DNA of 64,000 nucleotides from JAQWCH01 sp050952725 (GCA_050952725.1 JBMNLN010000001.1:62001-126000), one strand, 5' to 3'. Numbered from the stretch's first letter, positions 1 through 8,870 are shown. Program-made: numbers and translations. The notes: generated by a model from the sequence alone, not told the origin.

Positions 1-676
1 GTCGAAAACCGTTGACGCCTTTATCAAGCCAGAATTTTGCGCCTGCAAATAAATAATCGACAACATTTTGATTATCTAAGTTCCAATCAGGCATACCGCC
101 CCAAAAGTTAGCTTCGTAATACCAAGAAGTGCTGCCATAGGGTTCATAACCTCGTGGTTGTTCATTATATTTCCAGTTGAAATATTCGCGATAATCAACT
201 TCGCCTTCGGTAAGCCCTTGGGTGATTTGTCTTGCGGAAGCAATAAAATATGGATGTTGACTCGAAGCGTGGTTTAAAACATAGTCGATGATGATGTTGA
301 TATTGTATTCTTTGGCTTTGGCAACTAAGTTTTCAAAATCATCCATGGTGCCGTATTCTGAATGGACATCATAGTAATCGGTGACATCATACCCATGGTA
401 AGAGGGAGAAGGATGAATCGGCATCAGCCATAAATCGCTGACACCTAAATCTTGTAAATATCCAAGTTTGCTGGTAATTCCGTTGAAATCACCGATTTTA
501 TCTCCATCGCTATCGGCAAAAGCGCGCACGAAAATCTCATAATAAACACCGCCATTAGCGTTGCTGATCACTTCTTCGCTTTCTTGATAGCTTTCGCTAG
601 TTGGCTGACAACTTGAAAGGATGGCCATGCTCGCCATCCCTAAAAGCATCAATTTATCTAACGGCGCCTTAGCCAT
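1..676 (-). CDS. GH13 alpha-amylase lipoprotein, C-terminus cut by window edge
   Basis: Only the first 225 codons lie in the window; the gene continues past base 1. It begins with a short signal peptide ending in a lipobox (AILSSC, Cys at residue 23), so it should be a membrane-anchored extracellular enzyme. After the linker come GH13 family landmarks: YYEIFVRAFADSDGDKIGD at the start of the barrel, the conserved region I form DYVLNHASSQHPYF, and a later GVNGFD approaching the nucleophile region. It should cleave alpha-1,4-glucans outside the cell. The ATG lies 1 base after the TAA of the upstream MalG-type permease, so it closes a binding protein-permease-permease-amylase operon. The exact specificity cannot be told without the C-terminal half. 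Confidence 0.88.
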   Translation of the reverse strand, partial: MAKAPLDKLMLLGMASMAILSSCQPTSESYQESEEVISNANGGVYYEIFVRAFADSDGDKIGDFNGITSKLGYLQDLGVSDLWLMPIHPSPSYHGYDVTDYYDVHSEYGTMDDFENLVAKAKEYNINIIIDYVLNHASSQHPYFIASARQITQGLTEGEVDYREYFNWKYNEQPRGYEPYGSTSWYYEANFWGGMPDWNLDNQNVVDYLFAGAKFWLDKGVNGFR

Positions 677-677
677 T

Positions 678-1667
678 TTATCCTTTGACTGCGCCTCCAG
701 TAATCCCTGAGACATAGTAGCGTTGCATGATGATATAGAGGATGGTAATCGGTAGAGCAATCAAGACCGCTCCTGCACAGAAACGCGTAAAGTTAATCGC
801 GATTTCCCCAAAGTTATCGATATAGGAATAAAGTCCCATCGCCACCGAGGCTGCATCTTTTTTAGTGCCGACGATCACCGAAGCAAAAATATAGTCTCCC
901 CATGGTCCCATAAACGATGTTAGGGCGGTATAAATCACGATTGGTTTGGATAAGGGAAGAGTAATATGCCAGAAGATTTGAGCTTTATTCGCCCCATCAA
1001 TTTCAGCAGCTTCATCAATGGAACGCGAAATCGTATCGAAATAACCTTTGGAGATGAAATATCCCATCGCCGCTCCGCCAGTATAGACGAGGATTAAAGC
1101 AACGAGGTAGTTAATCGGCTTAGTTTCACTGGGATTGCCAATTAAATTAATCCCTTTCAAGATATAGTAAATCGCAAGCATCGACATAAAGCCAGGGAAC
1201 ATTCCTAAAATCATAATGAATTTCATCAAGGAGGTCCGGCCTTTAAAGCGCAGCCGCGAGAAAGCAAACGAAGTCAGTAAAACGATAATCGTCGAAATTA
1301 GCGCACAAGCAACGGCAATCACAAACGTGTTGAGGAACCACTTCCCATAAGGATAATCCGCATCGTTAAATAGGTTAATGTAATTTTGCAATGACCAATT
1401 CAAAGGAATGAAGTGATTGATTGGGGTAAATCCTTCCGCGGAGGTAATCGGTTTTAACCCCCCTTCCCATTGACCGGTAATCGGACTTAAGACCGGAGCA
1501 CGAAATGATTGCATTACTAGATAGAGGATGGGAAAAATCCAAATAAAAGAGAGTACTGCGAGCAGAAGATAAATAAAAACATTGACAAAGCGGCGCCGGA
1601 AAACCATATTCCGAAACCCGCGTGGTCGATGGGCTTTTTGCCTGACTTGTTCTTGGTTCTTTTTCAT
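678..1667 (-). CDS. malG: Maltodextrin ABC transporter permease, MalG type
   Basis: A 329-residue inner-membrane permease with about six hydrophobic segments. The EAA loop expected of sugar ABC permeases is visible near residue 220 (DEAAEIDGANKAQIFWHITLPLSKP), the site that docks on the MsmK-type ATPase. Its ATG overlaps the stop of the MalF-type gene by 4 bases (ATGA), so the two are translationally coupled. With the lipoprotein binding protein and amylase of the same operon it should import maltodextrins. The family is clear; substrate is inferred from neighbours. Confidence 0.9.
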   Translation of the reverse strand: MKKNQEQVRQKAHRPRGFRNMVFRRRFVNVFIYLLLAVLSFIWIFPILYLVMQSFRAPVLSPITGQWEGGLKPITSAEGFTPINHFIPLNWSLQNYINLFNDADYPYGKWFLNTFVIAVACALISTIIVLLTSFAFSRLRFKGRTSLMKFIMILGMFPGFMSMLAIYYILKGINLIGNPSETKPINYLVALILVYTGGAAMGYFISKGYFDTISRSIDEAAEIDGANKAQIFWHITLPLSKPIVIYTALTSFMGPWGDYIFASVIVGTKKDAASVAMGLYSYIDNFGEIAINFTRFCAGAVLIALPITILYIIMQRYYVSGITGGAVKG

Positions 1668-3262
1668 TGAAATTGTTCCTCGTCTTTCGCAGCACTAGTT
1701 TGTCCGTAGAAGACAAGCGAGATAAACGCACTCACCAAGAAGACGATAATCCCAATCGCCGAACCTACGGAATATTCCTTGGCACTTCCCCCGACGGTTA
1801 AGTCGTAAAGCCAAGTGACCAACAGGTCAGTTCTTCCAAAAGTCAGACCGCCGACAGTCACATCGGGGCCCCCACCAGTGAGGAAGAAAATCACATTGAA
1901 ATTATTGATATTTCCAATGAATTGGGTAATCAAGTAGGGTCCCGTGACAAAGAGCATGTATGGAAGGGTAATCTTCCAAAATTGTGTCCAAGCCGAAACT
2001 CCGTCGATCTTAGCTGATTCATAGAGATCTTCCGGAATATTCATCAAGACCCCAGAGGTGATTAACATCGTATATGGAACCCCAATCCACATATTAATCA
2101 AAATCACCGAAATACGCGCCGAGGTTGCTTTGCCAAAAATATTGAGGTTCGCATTACGAATAATGCCAATATCTTTTAAAAAGTTGAGCATCGCTCCGTC
2201 CTGAGCGAGTAGTTTTGAAATAATCAGCAAGGTAATGAATTGGGGAATAGCGATCGCAATCACAAAGAAGGTCCGCCACAACTTTTTGAGGTGAATGCCT
2301 TTCTTGTTGATTAACAATGCGAGAATCATGCCGCCAATATAGTTGGTAAAAGTAGCAAATAAGGCCCACACAATTGTCCAGATGAAGATTGATTTCATCG
2401 CTCCGCCCCATCCAGTTTTGGTGGAGAACAATTTAATAAATGTATCTAAACCCGTCCACGCAAATCGATAACGCGGATAGATATGATTGCCATCGTAGTT
2501 AGTAAAAGCCAGTAAAATCATGAAGATCAGCGGTAAAATTGTAAAGGCAAATACCGTAATCGTCGGAAAACTTAAAACCGTGAAATGGAACTTTTCATTG
2601 AGTAAAGTGCGCATGTCTTCCCGAAAAGTTGGAACGTGTTTACCAGCTTCTTGGAGATTTTGTAATTTCCATGAACCGCGGATATTACCAAAATATAAAC
2701 CCGCAAAGGCTATCGTAATGATCAAAGTCGCTAACCCATAGAGCATGACGATGACCGAGTTTGAAGCGTTCCCCCCCTGGACTCGGGAAGTATGGGTTTC
2801 GCCAAAGACGGTGTGGCTCGTATAGAGAAAACGATAAGGGGTATCGCCAATCCAGGCGATGCCATCGGGAGAGCCATGTCCAAAAATGTTTAATTCATCA
2901 AGCCAGTAGATACCACCTTTTGGTACAACCATAAAAACGATGAATAACACTTGGAGGGCGAGTAAAATAATTCCTTTGACAAGTTGTCCATTGTAAATAT
3001 GCCCACTCCCCATAAACAGATAGGATAAGCGAGTTCCGAGATTCCCCTTGCGGAAATAATTGGTGTAATTTTTAAGGGAAGCCCAAATTTTCTTCCCTAA
3101 CCAAACCACCCCTTTGTACGCGTAAACAAAGATATTGATAAATGCGCGCACAAAGAGCATGCAAAAGTTAAATAGCCATTTTCCCAAAGCGATAATTCCA
3201 TCGACGATGGTCATCCATAGCCAAGGGAAAAACTTCATTCGCTGCGAATCGGAGTTTTTCAT
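1664..3262 (-). CDS. malF: Maltodextrin ABC transporter permease, MalF type
   Basis: A 532-residue permease, longer than the usual 290-440. The extra N-terminal part (about residues 1-200) carries several hydrophobic stretches and a GTRLSYLFMGSGHIYNGQ segment, and the core permease domain follows from about residue 225 with an EAA loop (YESAKIDGVSAWTQFWKITLP). It forms the transmembrane heterodimer with the MalG-type protein. A strong TAAGGAGAG ribosome binding site precedes the ATG. An intercistronic hairpin separates it from the binding-protein gene upstream. Confidence 0.9.
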   Translation of the reverse strand: MKNSDSQRMKFFPWLWMTIVDGIIALGKWLFNFCMLFVRAFINIFVYAYKGVVWLGKKIWASLKNYTNYFRKGNLGTRLSYLFMGSGHIYNGQLVKGIILLALQVLFIVFMVVPKGGIYWLDELNIFGHGSPDGIAWIGDTPYRFLYTSHTVFGETHTSRVQGGNASNSVIVMLYGLATLIITIAFAGLYFGNIRGSWKLQNLQEAGKHVPTFREDMRTLLNEKFHFTVLSFPTITVFAFTILPLIFMILLAFTNYDGNHIYPRYRFAWTGLDTFIKLFSTKTGWGGAMKSIFIWTIVWALFATFTNYIGGMILALLINKKGIHLKKLWRTFFVIAIAIPQFITLLIISKLLAQDGAMLNFLKDIGIIRNANLNIFGKATSARISVILINMWIGVPYTMLITSGVLMNIPEDLYESAKIDGVSAWTQFWKITLPYMLFVTGPYLITQFIGNINNFNVIFFLTGGGPDVTVGGLTFGRTDLLVTWLYDLTVGGSAKEYSVGSAIGIIVFLVSAFISLVFYGQTSAAKDEEQFQ

Positions 3263-3298
3263 TGCATCTCTCCTTAATCAAATCTTTTTTGTCAAAAT

Positions 3299-3326
3299 AG
3301 GGGTGACCAAATTCATGACCACCCCT
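3299..3326 (-). terminator. Intercistronic hairpin between binding-protein and permease genes
   Basis: A 7-bp GC-rich stem AGGGGTG/CACCCCT is followed on the minus strand by ATTTTGACAAAAAAG rather than a clean U tract. Placed between the binding-protein stop and malF, it is more likely an attenuator or mRNA-stabilising hairpin that raises binding protein over permease than a full terminator. Confidence 0.6.
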
Positions 3327-3333
3327 AGAAAGA

Positions 3334-4659
3334 TCATTGTTCTTGTGCTGTAATCGCGGCCACAGCCTCTTGCAAAGCCGTAATTAAGTTTCCACCATCG
3401 CCGTAATCTTGTTCAACAACCGCGGTACCAAAAGCCGCCATAGGCGTCCAGAATTTTCCTCCGACCGCGCGCGATTGCACTAAAGCAAATGGAGCTTGAG
3501 CGTTGAGGGCCTGCAAGGCGATATCAGCTCCAACTTGTTCGTTTTCTAATGCCTCTTTGTTGGCGGGACCAAGATTCAAAGCAAGGTAACGACGAACTTG
3601 GGCATCTGGCGAATTCAAGTACTTCGCAAGCAATTGCGCCATATAGAGTTTTTCTGGGTCTTGTTGGATCTTGACCCCCATTAATTTCGCACCAGCGAAG
3701 GAGCCGAGTTGACGTTGCTCCATCGCTTGTCCCCCTTCTTTAATTGGAGTGAAGGTTGGGAGTTTCGCGGCCGCATAGCCATCACCCATTGCCGCTTTTA
3801 ATTTATTAGCGTTCCATGTTCCCGAGACACCAGCGACAATGGTTGGATCGACTGGGTTGCCCGCCTCATCCTTGGTTTCAAAACCAGCGGTTTCATTATC
3901 GACGCTTGAGGATAAGAGCATCCCCGAAGCAGATTCGCCATAGAGGTGATCCAAGACGAGTTTTTCTAAGCCGCGAGCATTATTCTTGCCTTCTTCATTG
4001 TCAAAGTCACAGACTTGTTGTTTGGTGACCGAGTCATAGGTTAGGGTTCCCGAGGTAGCGAAAAATGCTGGAAGATACCAAGCGTTTTTCAAATCAAAGA
4101 CCAGTTTCTTATTAATGGTCGCCAATTTGGTCATCATCCCATCCATGGTTTTGACTTCTTCCTCACTGAGGAAATTGGAATTGTAATAGAGGAAATATCC
4201 ATTATCGTTCGTATACGGATAGGCATAGAGTTCTCCATCAATCGTCGCTGCCGTTACCGCGGCACCGACGAAGTTCTCGCGAATATCCGTAGCAAAAGTC
4301 CCACGGAAAGGCGCTAAAGCCCCCGCTTGCTTTAAGAGGATTAACTGATCATCGGGCAAGGTGAAGACATCTGCCGCTGTTGTGATATCTTGCGTGATTT
4401 GCGTTGCCGTGGTATCGAACATCGCTCCATAATAGAACTTAAATTCGTAATTGGTGTTTGAAGCCTCGTCATACGAGTGGGCAGCCGCAAATTCGTTGCA
4501 GAGTTCTTCTTGTAATTCAAGATCCTCCTGTGAGGACCACACGGTAATCGTGAACTTCTTCGTCTTAGGACCAGTAACACTACTACTTGCAGCCTCACCA
4601 CATCCAGCGACGAGTAAGCCCGCGAAAGCGACTAAGAGGAATTTGGATTTCTTAAACAT
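3334..4659 (-). CDS. malE: Maltodextrin-binding lipoprotein of ABC transporter
   Basis: A 441-residue family 1 extracellular solute-binding protein. The signal peptide ends in the lipobox LLVAGC (Cys at residue 20), followed by an Ala/Ser-rich linker and the typical TITVWSSQEDLELQEELCNEF start of the mature fold. It captures the oligosaccharide outside the membrane and delivers it to the MalF/MalG pair encoded just downstream. The ATG has the upstream sequence AACGAAAGGAGTATAACGT. Expression is probably controlled by the operator-flanked promoter upstream. Confidence 0.88.
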   Translation of the reverse strand: MFKKSKFLLVAFAGLLVAGCGEAASSSVTGPKTKKFTITVWSSQEDLELQEELCNEFAAAHSYDEASNTNYEFKFYYGAMFDTTATQITQDITTAADVFTLPDDQLILLKQAGALAPFRGTFATDIRENFVGAAVTAATIDGELYAYPYTNDNGYFLYYNSNFLSEEEVKTMDGMMTKLATINKKLVFDLKNAWYLPAFFATSGTLTYDSVTKQQVCDFDNEEGKNNARGLEKLVLDHLYGESASGMLLSSSVDNETAGFETKDEAGNPVDPTIVAGVSGTWNANKLKAAMGDGYAAAKLPTFTPIKEGGQAMEQRQLGSFAGAKLMGVKIQQDPEKLYMAQLLAKYLNSPDAQVRRYLALNLGPANKEALENEQVGADIALQALNAQAPFALVQSRAVGGKFWTPMAAFGTAVVEQDYGDGGNLITALQEAVAAITAQEQ

Positions 4660-4764
4660 ACGTTATACTCCTTTCGTTAACATGAATTGTCGAGACACAC
4701 GAAAAGCCACACAAATAATTACAGGACATTTTTTGTTCGTGGCTTTCACTAAATAAATCTCAAC

Positions 4765-4778
4765 TGTAACCGTTTTTT
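4765..4778. promoter_or_regulatory. Second, weaker LacI-type operator at the transcript start
   Basis: TGTAACCGTTTTTT matches TGWNANCGNTNWCA at 12 of 14 positions and lies just downstream of the predicted start site. With the site at 4825 it would bracket the promoter, a layout typical of repression. Confidence 0.4.
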
Positions 4779-4789
4779 AAGATAATCAC

Positions 4790-4818
4790 ATTATAACTAG
4801 ATAATTCACGCGAGTAAA
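4790..4818 (-). promoter_or_regulatory. Promoter of the maltodextrin transporter operon
   Basis: On the minus strand TTTACT (4813-4818) and a perfect TATAAT (4790-4795) are separated by 17 bases, giving a start near base 4783. This sits in the 353-base gap between the ATPase gene and the binding-protein gene; the gap also holds two operator-like sites and the terminator of the ATPase gene, and I see no gene in it. Confidence 0.75.
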
Positions 4819-4824
4819 GCGAAA

Positions 4825-4838
4825 TGTAAGCGTTTGCA
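4825..4838. promoter_or_regulatory. LacI/CcpA-type operator upstream of -35
   Basis: TGTAAGCGTTTGCA fits the cre-like consensus TGWNANCGNTNWCA at 13 of 14 positions on either strand and is nearly palindromic. It ends 7 bases upstream of the -35 box. It could bind CcpA or a MalR-type LacI regulator; no such regulator gene lies in the window. Confidence 0.65.
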
Positions 4839-4936
4839 ATATTCGCTGGCGGATAATTTGAAGTTCCAAAGAAAGAGAATAGTTTTTTTACTAATGGAAG
4901 TTCTGATGAAATAGATTCCCTTACCTCCCTCCTATA

Positions 4937-4968
4937 TAAAAGGTCGATTCCCATAAAGAAATCGACCT
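4937..4968 (-). terminator. Terminator of the MsmK-type ATPase gene
   Basis: A 9-bp perfect stem AGGTCGATT/AATCGACCT with a 10-base loop, followed on the minus strand by CTTTTATAT, lies 45 bases after the ATPase stop codon. Confidence 0.75.
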
Positions 4969-5012
4969 GAACCCATCCTCCATCAAAGAAATATGGCGTT
5001 AATAGACAAGAA

Positions 5013-6497
5013 TTAAATAATGCAGAGTCCTTGCTCGGCCATCGGAAGATTTTCTAATTCTTCCGCGGTATCCACTTTAAAGAAGTGGGCTTTGCGTAAG
5101 TCAAGAGCCAGACGGACCATGTCCCCGATATGGATATCTTGATTGGCAATCACGGGAACTTTTGAGACAATCGTATTTCCCGCAATTTTTCCGTGCAAGA
5201 TATACTCGTGTCCGAGCAGTTCGGCGACGTCGACTTTCATATCGAAGATCGCATCGGGGAATAACTGCGCTGAATCACCATCAATTTCATGATGGACATC
5301 TTCAGGACGAATGCCAAAGATGACCATTCTGCCATCAAATGGTTCGAGGGCTTTTAAATATTCCTTGGGAATATTGACGAATTTTTCATCAATGGGAATA
5401 TAGACAACATTGCCTTTAACGACGACTCTTTGCGCTTTTTCTTTCGGAACTTCCACAACTTGAAGTTCAACATAGTCAATATGCTTTGGAACATTGTTCC
5501 TTCCCGTTCGGACGACTTCAAGATGAATATTTTCTCCAAGCGGAAGTTTGTCTTGAAGTAATTCAGGAAGAGCCGCGAGTACAGCTTCATCATTTTCGAG
5601 TTTGGCCAGTTGTTCGCTTTCAGCCCGAGTTAAGTCGACACGACCTTCGACACCAGGAATGGTGACTTTTGTCCCTTTGACTGCGATTAAATGCTCGAGT
5701 TCGCTCTTCACAGTAAAGACATCATTGTGAATGATGGCCATCTTTTTGCCGCGAATTTCGGCAGTTAAGAAGTTCATCGCGGGTGAGCCGATAAAACCAG
5801 CGACAAAGAGGTTACGCGGTTGGTGATAGATTTCAATCGGAGAACCGATTTGTTGAATCCATCCATCTTTCATGACCACGATGCGGGTTGCCATCGTCAT
5901 CGCTTCAGTTTGGTCGTGAGTGACATAAATCGTGGTCGCTCCCATTTGTTCATGAAGACGGATAATCTCCGAACGCATTTGCACCCGGAGCTTCGCATCT
6001 AAATTCGATAAGGGTTCGTCCATTAAAACGACGGAAGCATGACGGACAATCGCCCGACCAAGTGCCACCCGTTGCCTTTGCCCACCGGAGAGGGCTTTGG
6101 GTTTTCTTTGTAAAAATTCGGTGATTTCCAAAATGCGAGCAGCCTCACGGACGCGCCGATCAATTTCCGCCTTAGGAAGTCGTTGAATTTTTAGACCAAA
6201 GGCCATATTGTCGTAAACCGTCATGTGTGGATAAAGGGCATATGATTGGAAAACCATGGCAATTCCCCGATCTTTTGGAGGGACTTCGTTACAAATTTTG
6301 CCATCGATGATTAAATCGCCTTCAGTGATATCTTCAAGGCCAGCGATCATCCTTAAAGTGGTTGATTTTCCACAGCCAGATGGTCCGACAAAGACGATGA
6401 ATTCTTTGTCCGCAATATGGATGTTAAAATCAGAAACAGCATTTTTCGTGCTGCCTTCATAGCGTTTACCAACGCCTTGGAGAATAACTTCTGCCAT
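5013..6497 (-). CDS. msmK: Sugar ABC transporter ATPase, MsmK/UgpC type, with long insertion
   Basis: A 494-residue ATPase. Walker A GPSGCGKST is at residues 38-46, the signature LSGGQ at 136-140, Walker B VVLMDEP at 156-162 and the switch His at 194. The regulatory MOBE/TOBE part starts normally (GSPAMNF at 238-243), but the usual GIRPEDV motif appears only at 395-401; ordinary members need about 40 residues for this stretch, so there is an extra block of roughly 110 residues. It energises the MalF/MalG permease from the cytoplasm. It is transcribed apart from the permeases, from a promoter with an adjacent inverted repeat, and ends in its own terminator. Confidence 0.92.
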   Translation of the reverse strand: MAEVILQGVGKRYEGSTKNAVSDFNIHIADKEFIVFVGPSGCGKSTTLRMIAGLEDITEGDLIIDGKICNEVPPKDRGIAMVFQSYALYPHMTVYDNMAFGLKIQRLPKAEIDRRVREAARILEITEFLQRKPKALSGGQRQRVALGRAIVRHASVVLMDEPLSNLDAKLRVQMRSEIIRLHEQMGATTIYVTHDQTEAMTMATRIVVMKDGWIQQIGSPIEIYHQPRNLFVAGFIGSPAMNFLTAEIRGKKMAIIHNDVFTVKSELEHLIAVKGTKVTIPGVEGRVDLTRAESEQLAKLENDEAVLAALPELLQDKLPLGENIHLEVVRTGRNNVPKHIDYVELQVVEVPKEKAQRVVVKGNVVYIPIDEKFVNIPKEYLKALEPFDGRMVIFGIRPEDVHHEIDGDSAQLFPDAIFDMKVDVAELLGHEYILHGKIAGNTIVSKVPVIANQDIHIGDMVRLALDLRKAHFFKVDTAEELENLPMAEQGLCII

Positions 6498-6531
6498 AAA
6501 TTATTTGTACTCCTTTGCTAACTTTGATTTA

Positions 6532-6537
6532 AATATA
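6532..6537 (-). promoter_or_regulatory. -10 box of the msmK promoter
   Basis: TATATT on the minus strand, 35 bases before the ATG, is the only good -10 element here. No clear -35 hexamer is seen at the right distance, and the inverted repeat at 6559 touches that position, so activation or repression there is plausible. Confidence 0.45.
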
Positions 6538-6558
6538 ACACATCTTTTTTAATTTGAC

Positions 6559-6575
6559 TTGTGCATTGTGCACAA
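6559..6575. promoter_or_regulatory. Perfect inverted repeat, candidate operator
   Basis: TTGTGCA-TTG-TGCACAA is a perfect 7-bp inverted repeat with a 3-base spacer. It sits between the stop of the PucR-type gene and the -10 box of msmK, in the -35 region. No run of T follows, so it is not a terminator. The adjacent HTH protein is an obvious candidate to bind it, but that is inference. Confidence 0.55.
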
Positions 6576-6577
6576 AT

Positions 6578-7144
6578 TTACTCATTGATTAAAATTTGTT
6601 TCACCAAAGCGAAGTATTGAGCGTTCCAATAATCGCGAATATCGATACCAGTGAGACGGTAAAACTGATTGAGACGATAGAGGAAAGTATTGCGATGAAG
6701 ATATAATTTTTCCGCAGCTAAATTGCCATTTAAACCGCATTGAATATAAACATCAGCCGTTTGTAGCAATTGATGGGGAATGCTCCTAAAAGTTTTTGCC
6801 ACTGTTTGAATAATCGTTTCTTCACGATCGATTAACGCCGCCAACAAGAGCTCCGAAAGATGATAAAGACCAGGATTTTTAATCGGGGTTCGCTTTAAAA
6901 AAAGCTCAGCAATTTCATCTTTTTTGGGGCTGACAAAAATGAGAATGCCCGCATTAAAATCATTGCTAAGAAGGGGTAAATACGAAGAAAGATCAACCGC
7001 TAAATCACTCGGTGCACTGAAATACCCCGTCTGTTCATCACGGGTGATGATTTCAATTTGATAACCAAGATGACTCCCAATTAAGTCGGAAAGGGAGGCA
7101 AAATTAAGGGGGCGCGTGGTCTTAATAAAATAATACTTATCCAT
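6578..7144 (-). CDS. PucR-type helix-turn-helix regulator, short form
   Basis: A 188-residue protein whose last 60 residues match the PucR/CdaR C-terminal HTH domain: CGLNGNLAAEKLYLHRNTFL and YRLTGIDIRDYWNAQYFAL. The N-terminal part (about 1-110) is a small domain I do not recognise; the usual PucR sensor domains are absent, so this is a short family member. It starts 6 bases after the alpha-glucosidase stop, inside a maltodextrin gene cluster, and lies just before an inverted repeat that could be its operator. A role in sensing sugar supply is inferred from position only. Confidence 0.75.
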   Translation of the reverse strand: MDKYYFIKTTRPLNFASLSDLIGSHLGYQIEIITRDEQTGYFSAPSDLAVDLSSYLPLLSNDFNAGILIFVSPKKDEIAELFLKRTPIKNPGLYHLSELLLAALIDREETIIQTVAKTFRSIPHQLLQTADVYIQCGLNGNLAAEKLYLHRNTFLYRLNQFYRLTGIDIRDYWNAQYFALVKQILINE

Positions 7145-7150
7145 GTTGAG

Positions 7151-8869
7151 TCATTTTCCTAAAATTAGATAGCATTCAAAAGGGCGCAAGGTAACCTTTC
7201 TACCTTCAAATAATTCATCGTCGTAATTATGAAGTAATATTTTTTCCTTTGTCAGCAAAAGCGAAGAATGAAATTCAACCTGATAATCGCGGAAGTTAGC
7301 AATGACCAAAAGTTTGGTTTTATTGAGTGTGTGTGTATACGCAAAGACATCAGGATGATCGATATCGATTATCGCAAAAGGTCCATCGATAATCAAAGAT
7401 GAAATTGCCTCTTCTTGGCGCAGCCGAATTGCTTTTTGATAATAACGAAAGATGGAATTACCATCCTGAAGATTGGCTTCGACATTGACTTCGCGATAAT
7501 TACTGTTGACCGGAACGACGGGGGTTCCAGAGGAAAACCCTGCATTTACCTCGTCATTCCATTGCATAGGAGTCCTGGCATTTACTCGAGCTGTTCTTTT
7601 AAGAAAGCGAAGAATCATCGCCTCGTCTTTCCCTTCTTGGCGCGCATATTCAATGAAATTACGCGTGCTTACATCGGTATAAAACGGCGTCAAATCATCA
7701 TCGACAATATTGCTCATTCCGATTTCATCGCCGTTATAGATAAAAGGAGTCCCATACATAAATAACAGAACAGTAATCAGCATCTTGGCTGATTCATTAC
7801 GATAGAGAATACTGCCATATTGACTCAGAACCCGCGGATGATCATGATTGACCCAATATAGTGGCATATCGGCATGGGCATAACAATCATCATACCAACG
7901 TTTAAAAATCCGTTTCATATTAACAACATTGGTGCGAATCATCTCATCAGGGAGATGGTAAGAATCATAAGCACCATTCTCCCAACAGGTATCAAAATTA
8001 AAGACCATGTTAATTAAGCCTTGCTCATAGCCAGAATATCTCAAAGCCTTTGCCGTTGAAGAGCCTCCGCCAACTTCTCCGATGGTTAAAGCCTCGGGAT
8101 AATGAGAAAGCACTTCTTCTTTAAATTCAGCCAGATAATCAAATAAGCGGTCGCGATTGGAAAATTTATCCATATCCAGCACTAGTCCATCGGGGTCAAC
8201 AGGGAGCGTCGAATTTTCAAAAGTTAAATCACGGGCTAAATGGGCGATCGCATCGATGCGAAAACCGTCGATGCCCAAGTCGAGATAATAACGGGCAATC
8301 CGATAAATTTGCTCGCGTAATTCTTTGTTTTCCCAATTTAAATCAGGCATTTTCCGCGAGAATATCTTCATGTAAAATTCATCATTTTTAGGCAGGTAAG
8401 CCCAAGCTGAATCACTAAAAAAACCGCGCCAATTATTCGGAGGTAAAGCTAATCCCTCGGGCGATAAACCGCTTGGTTTTTGGAAGATGTAGTAATCGTG
8501 TTCCTTTGCCTGAGGAGAAGAAATCGCTCTTTTAAACCAAGGATGCTCATCACTTGTGTGATTGAGAACGAAATCGATGATGATTTTGATATCGCGAGCA
8601 TGGGCTTCTTTAATTAATGTTTCCAAATCTTCGTTTGTTCCAAAGCGCGGGTCAACTAAATAATGATGGCTAACGTCATAACCATTGTCATCCATGGGCG
8701 ACTCAAAAAACGGGCAAATCCAAAGCAGGTTCACTCCGAGTTCAACAAGATAATCTAGTTTCGAGATAATTCCTTTTAAATCCCCCCAGCCATCACCATT
8801 GGAATCATAAAATGATTGAGGGTATATTTCGTAACCAATCGCAGTCTTCCACCACTTGCGTTTTGTCAT
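7151..8869 (-). CDS. Cytoplasmic alpha-glucosidase (oligo-1,6-glucosidase type, GH13)
   Basis: A 572-residue enzyme without a signal peptide. GH13 subfamily 31-like landmarks are WWKTAIGYEIYPQSFYDSNG at the start, GIDGFRIDAIAH with the Asp nucleophile, ALTIGEVGG with the Glu acid/base, VNHDHPR with the third Asp, and RTPMQWND near the C-terminal third. It should hydrolyse imported malto- or isomalto-oligosaccharides to glucose. The chosen ATG follows the Nudix stop codon by 1 base; a 12-residue longer start would overlap that gene and lacks family similarity. Followed closely by the PucR-type gene. Confidence 0.9.
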   Translation of the reverse strand: MTKRKWWKTAIGYEIYPQSFYDSNGDGWGDLKGIISKLDYLVELGVNLLWICPFFESPMDDNGYDVSHHYLVDPRFGTNEDLETLIKEAHARDIKIIIDFVLNHTSDEHPWFKRAISSPQAKEHDYYIFQKPSGLSPEGLALPPNNWRGFFSDSAWAYLPKNDEFYMKIFSRKMPDLNWENKELREQIYRIARYYLDLGIDGFRIDAIAHLARDLTFENSTLPVDPDGLVLDMDKFSNRDRLFDYLAEFKEEVLSHYPEALTIGEVGGGSSTAKALRYSGYEQGLINMVFNFDTCWENGAYDSYHLPDEMIRTNVVNMKRIFKRWYDDCYAHADMPLYWVNHDHPRVLSQYGSILYRNESAKMLITVLLFMYGTPFIYNGDEIGMSNIVDDDLTPFYTDVSTRNFIEYARQEGKDEAMILRFLKRTARVNARTPMQWNDEVNAGFSSGTPVVPVNSNYREVNVEANLQDGNSIFRYYQKAIRLRQEEAISSLIIDGPFAIIDIDHPDVFAYTHTLNKTKLLVIANFRDYQVEFHSSLLLTKEKILLHNYDDELFEGRKVTLRPFECYLILGK

Positions 8870-8870
8870 A

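Noticed and set aside
4760..4954. 64-residue open frame on the minus strand upstream of the binding-protein gene
   Set aside because: It covers the promoter and operator sites, has no family resemblance, and its sequence looks like translated intergenic DNA.
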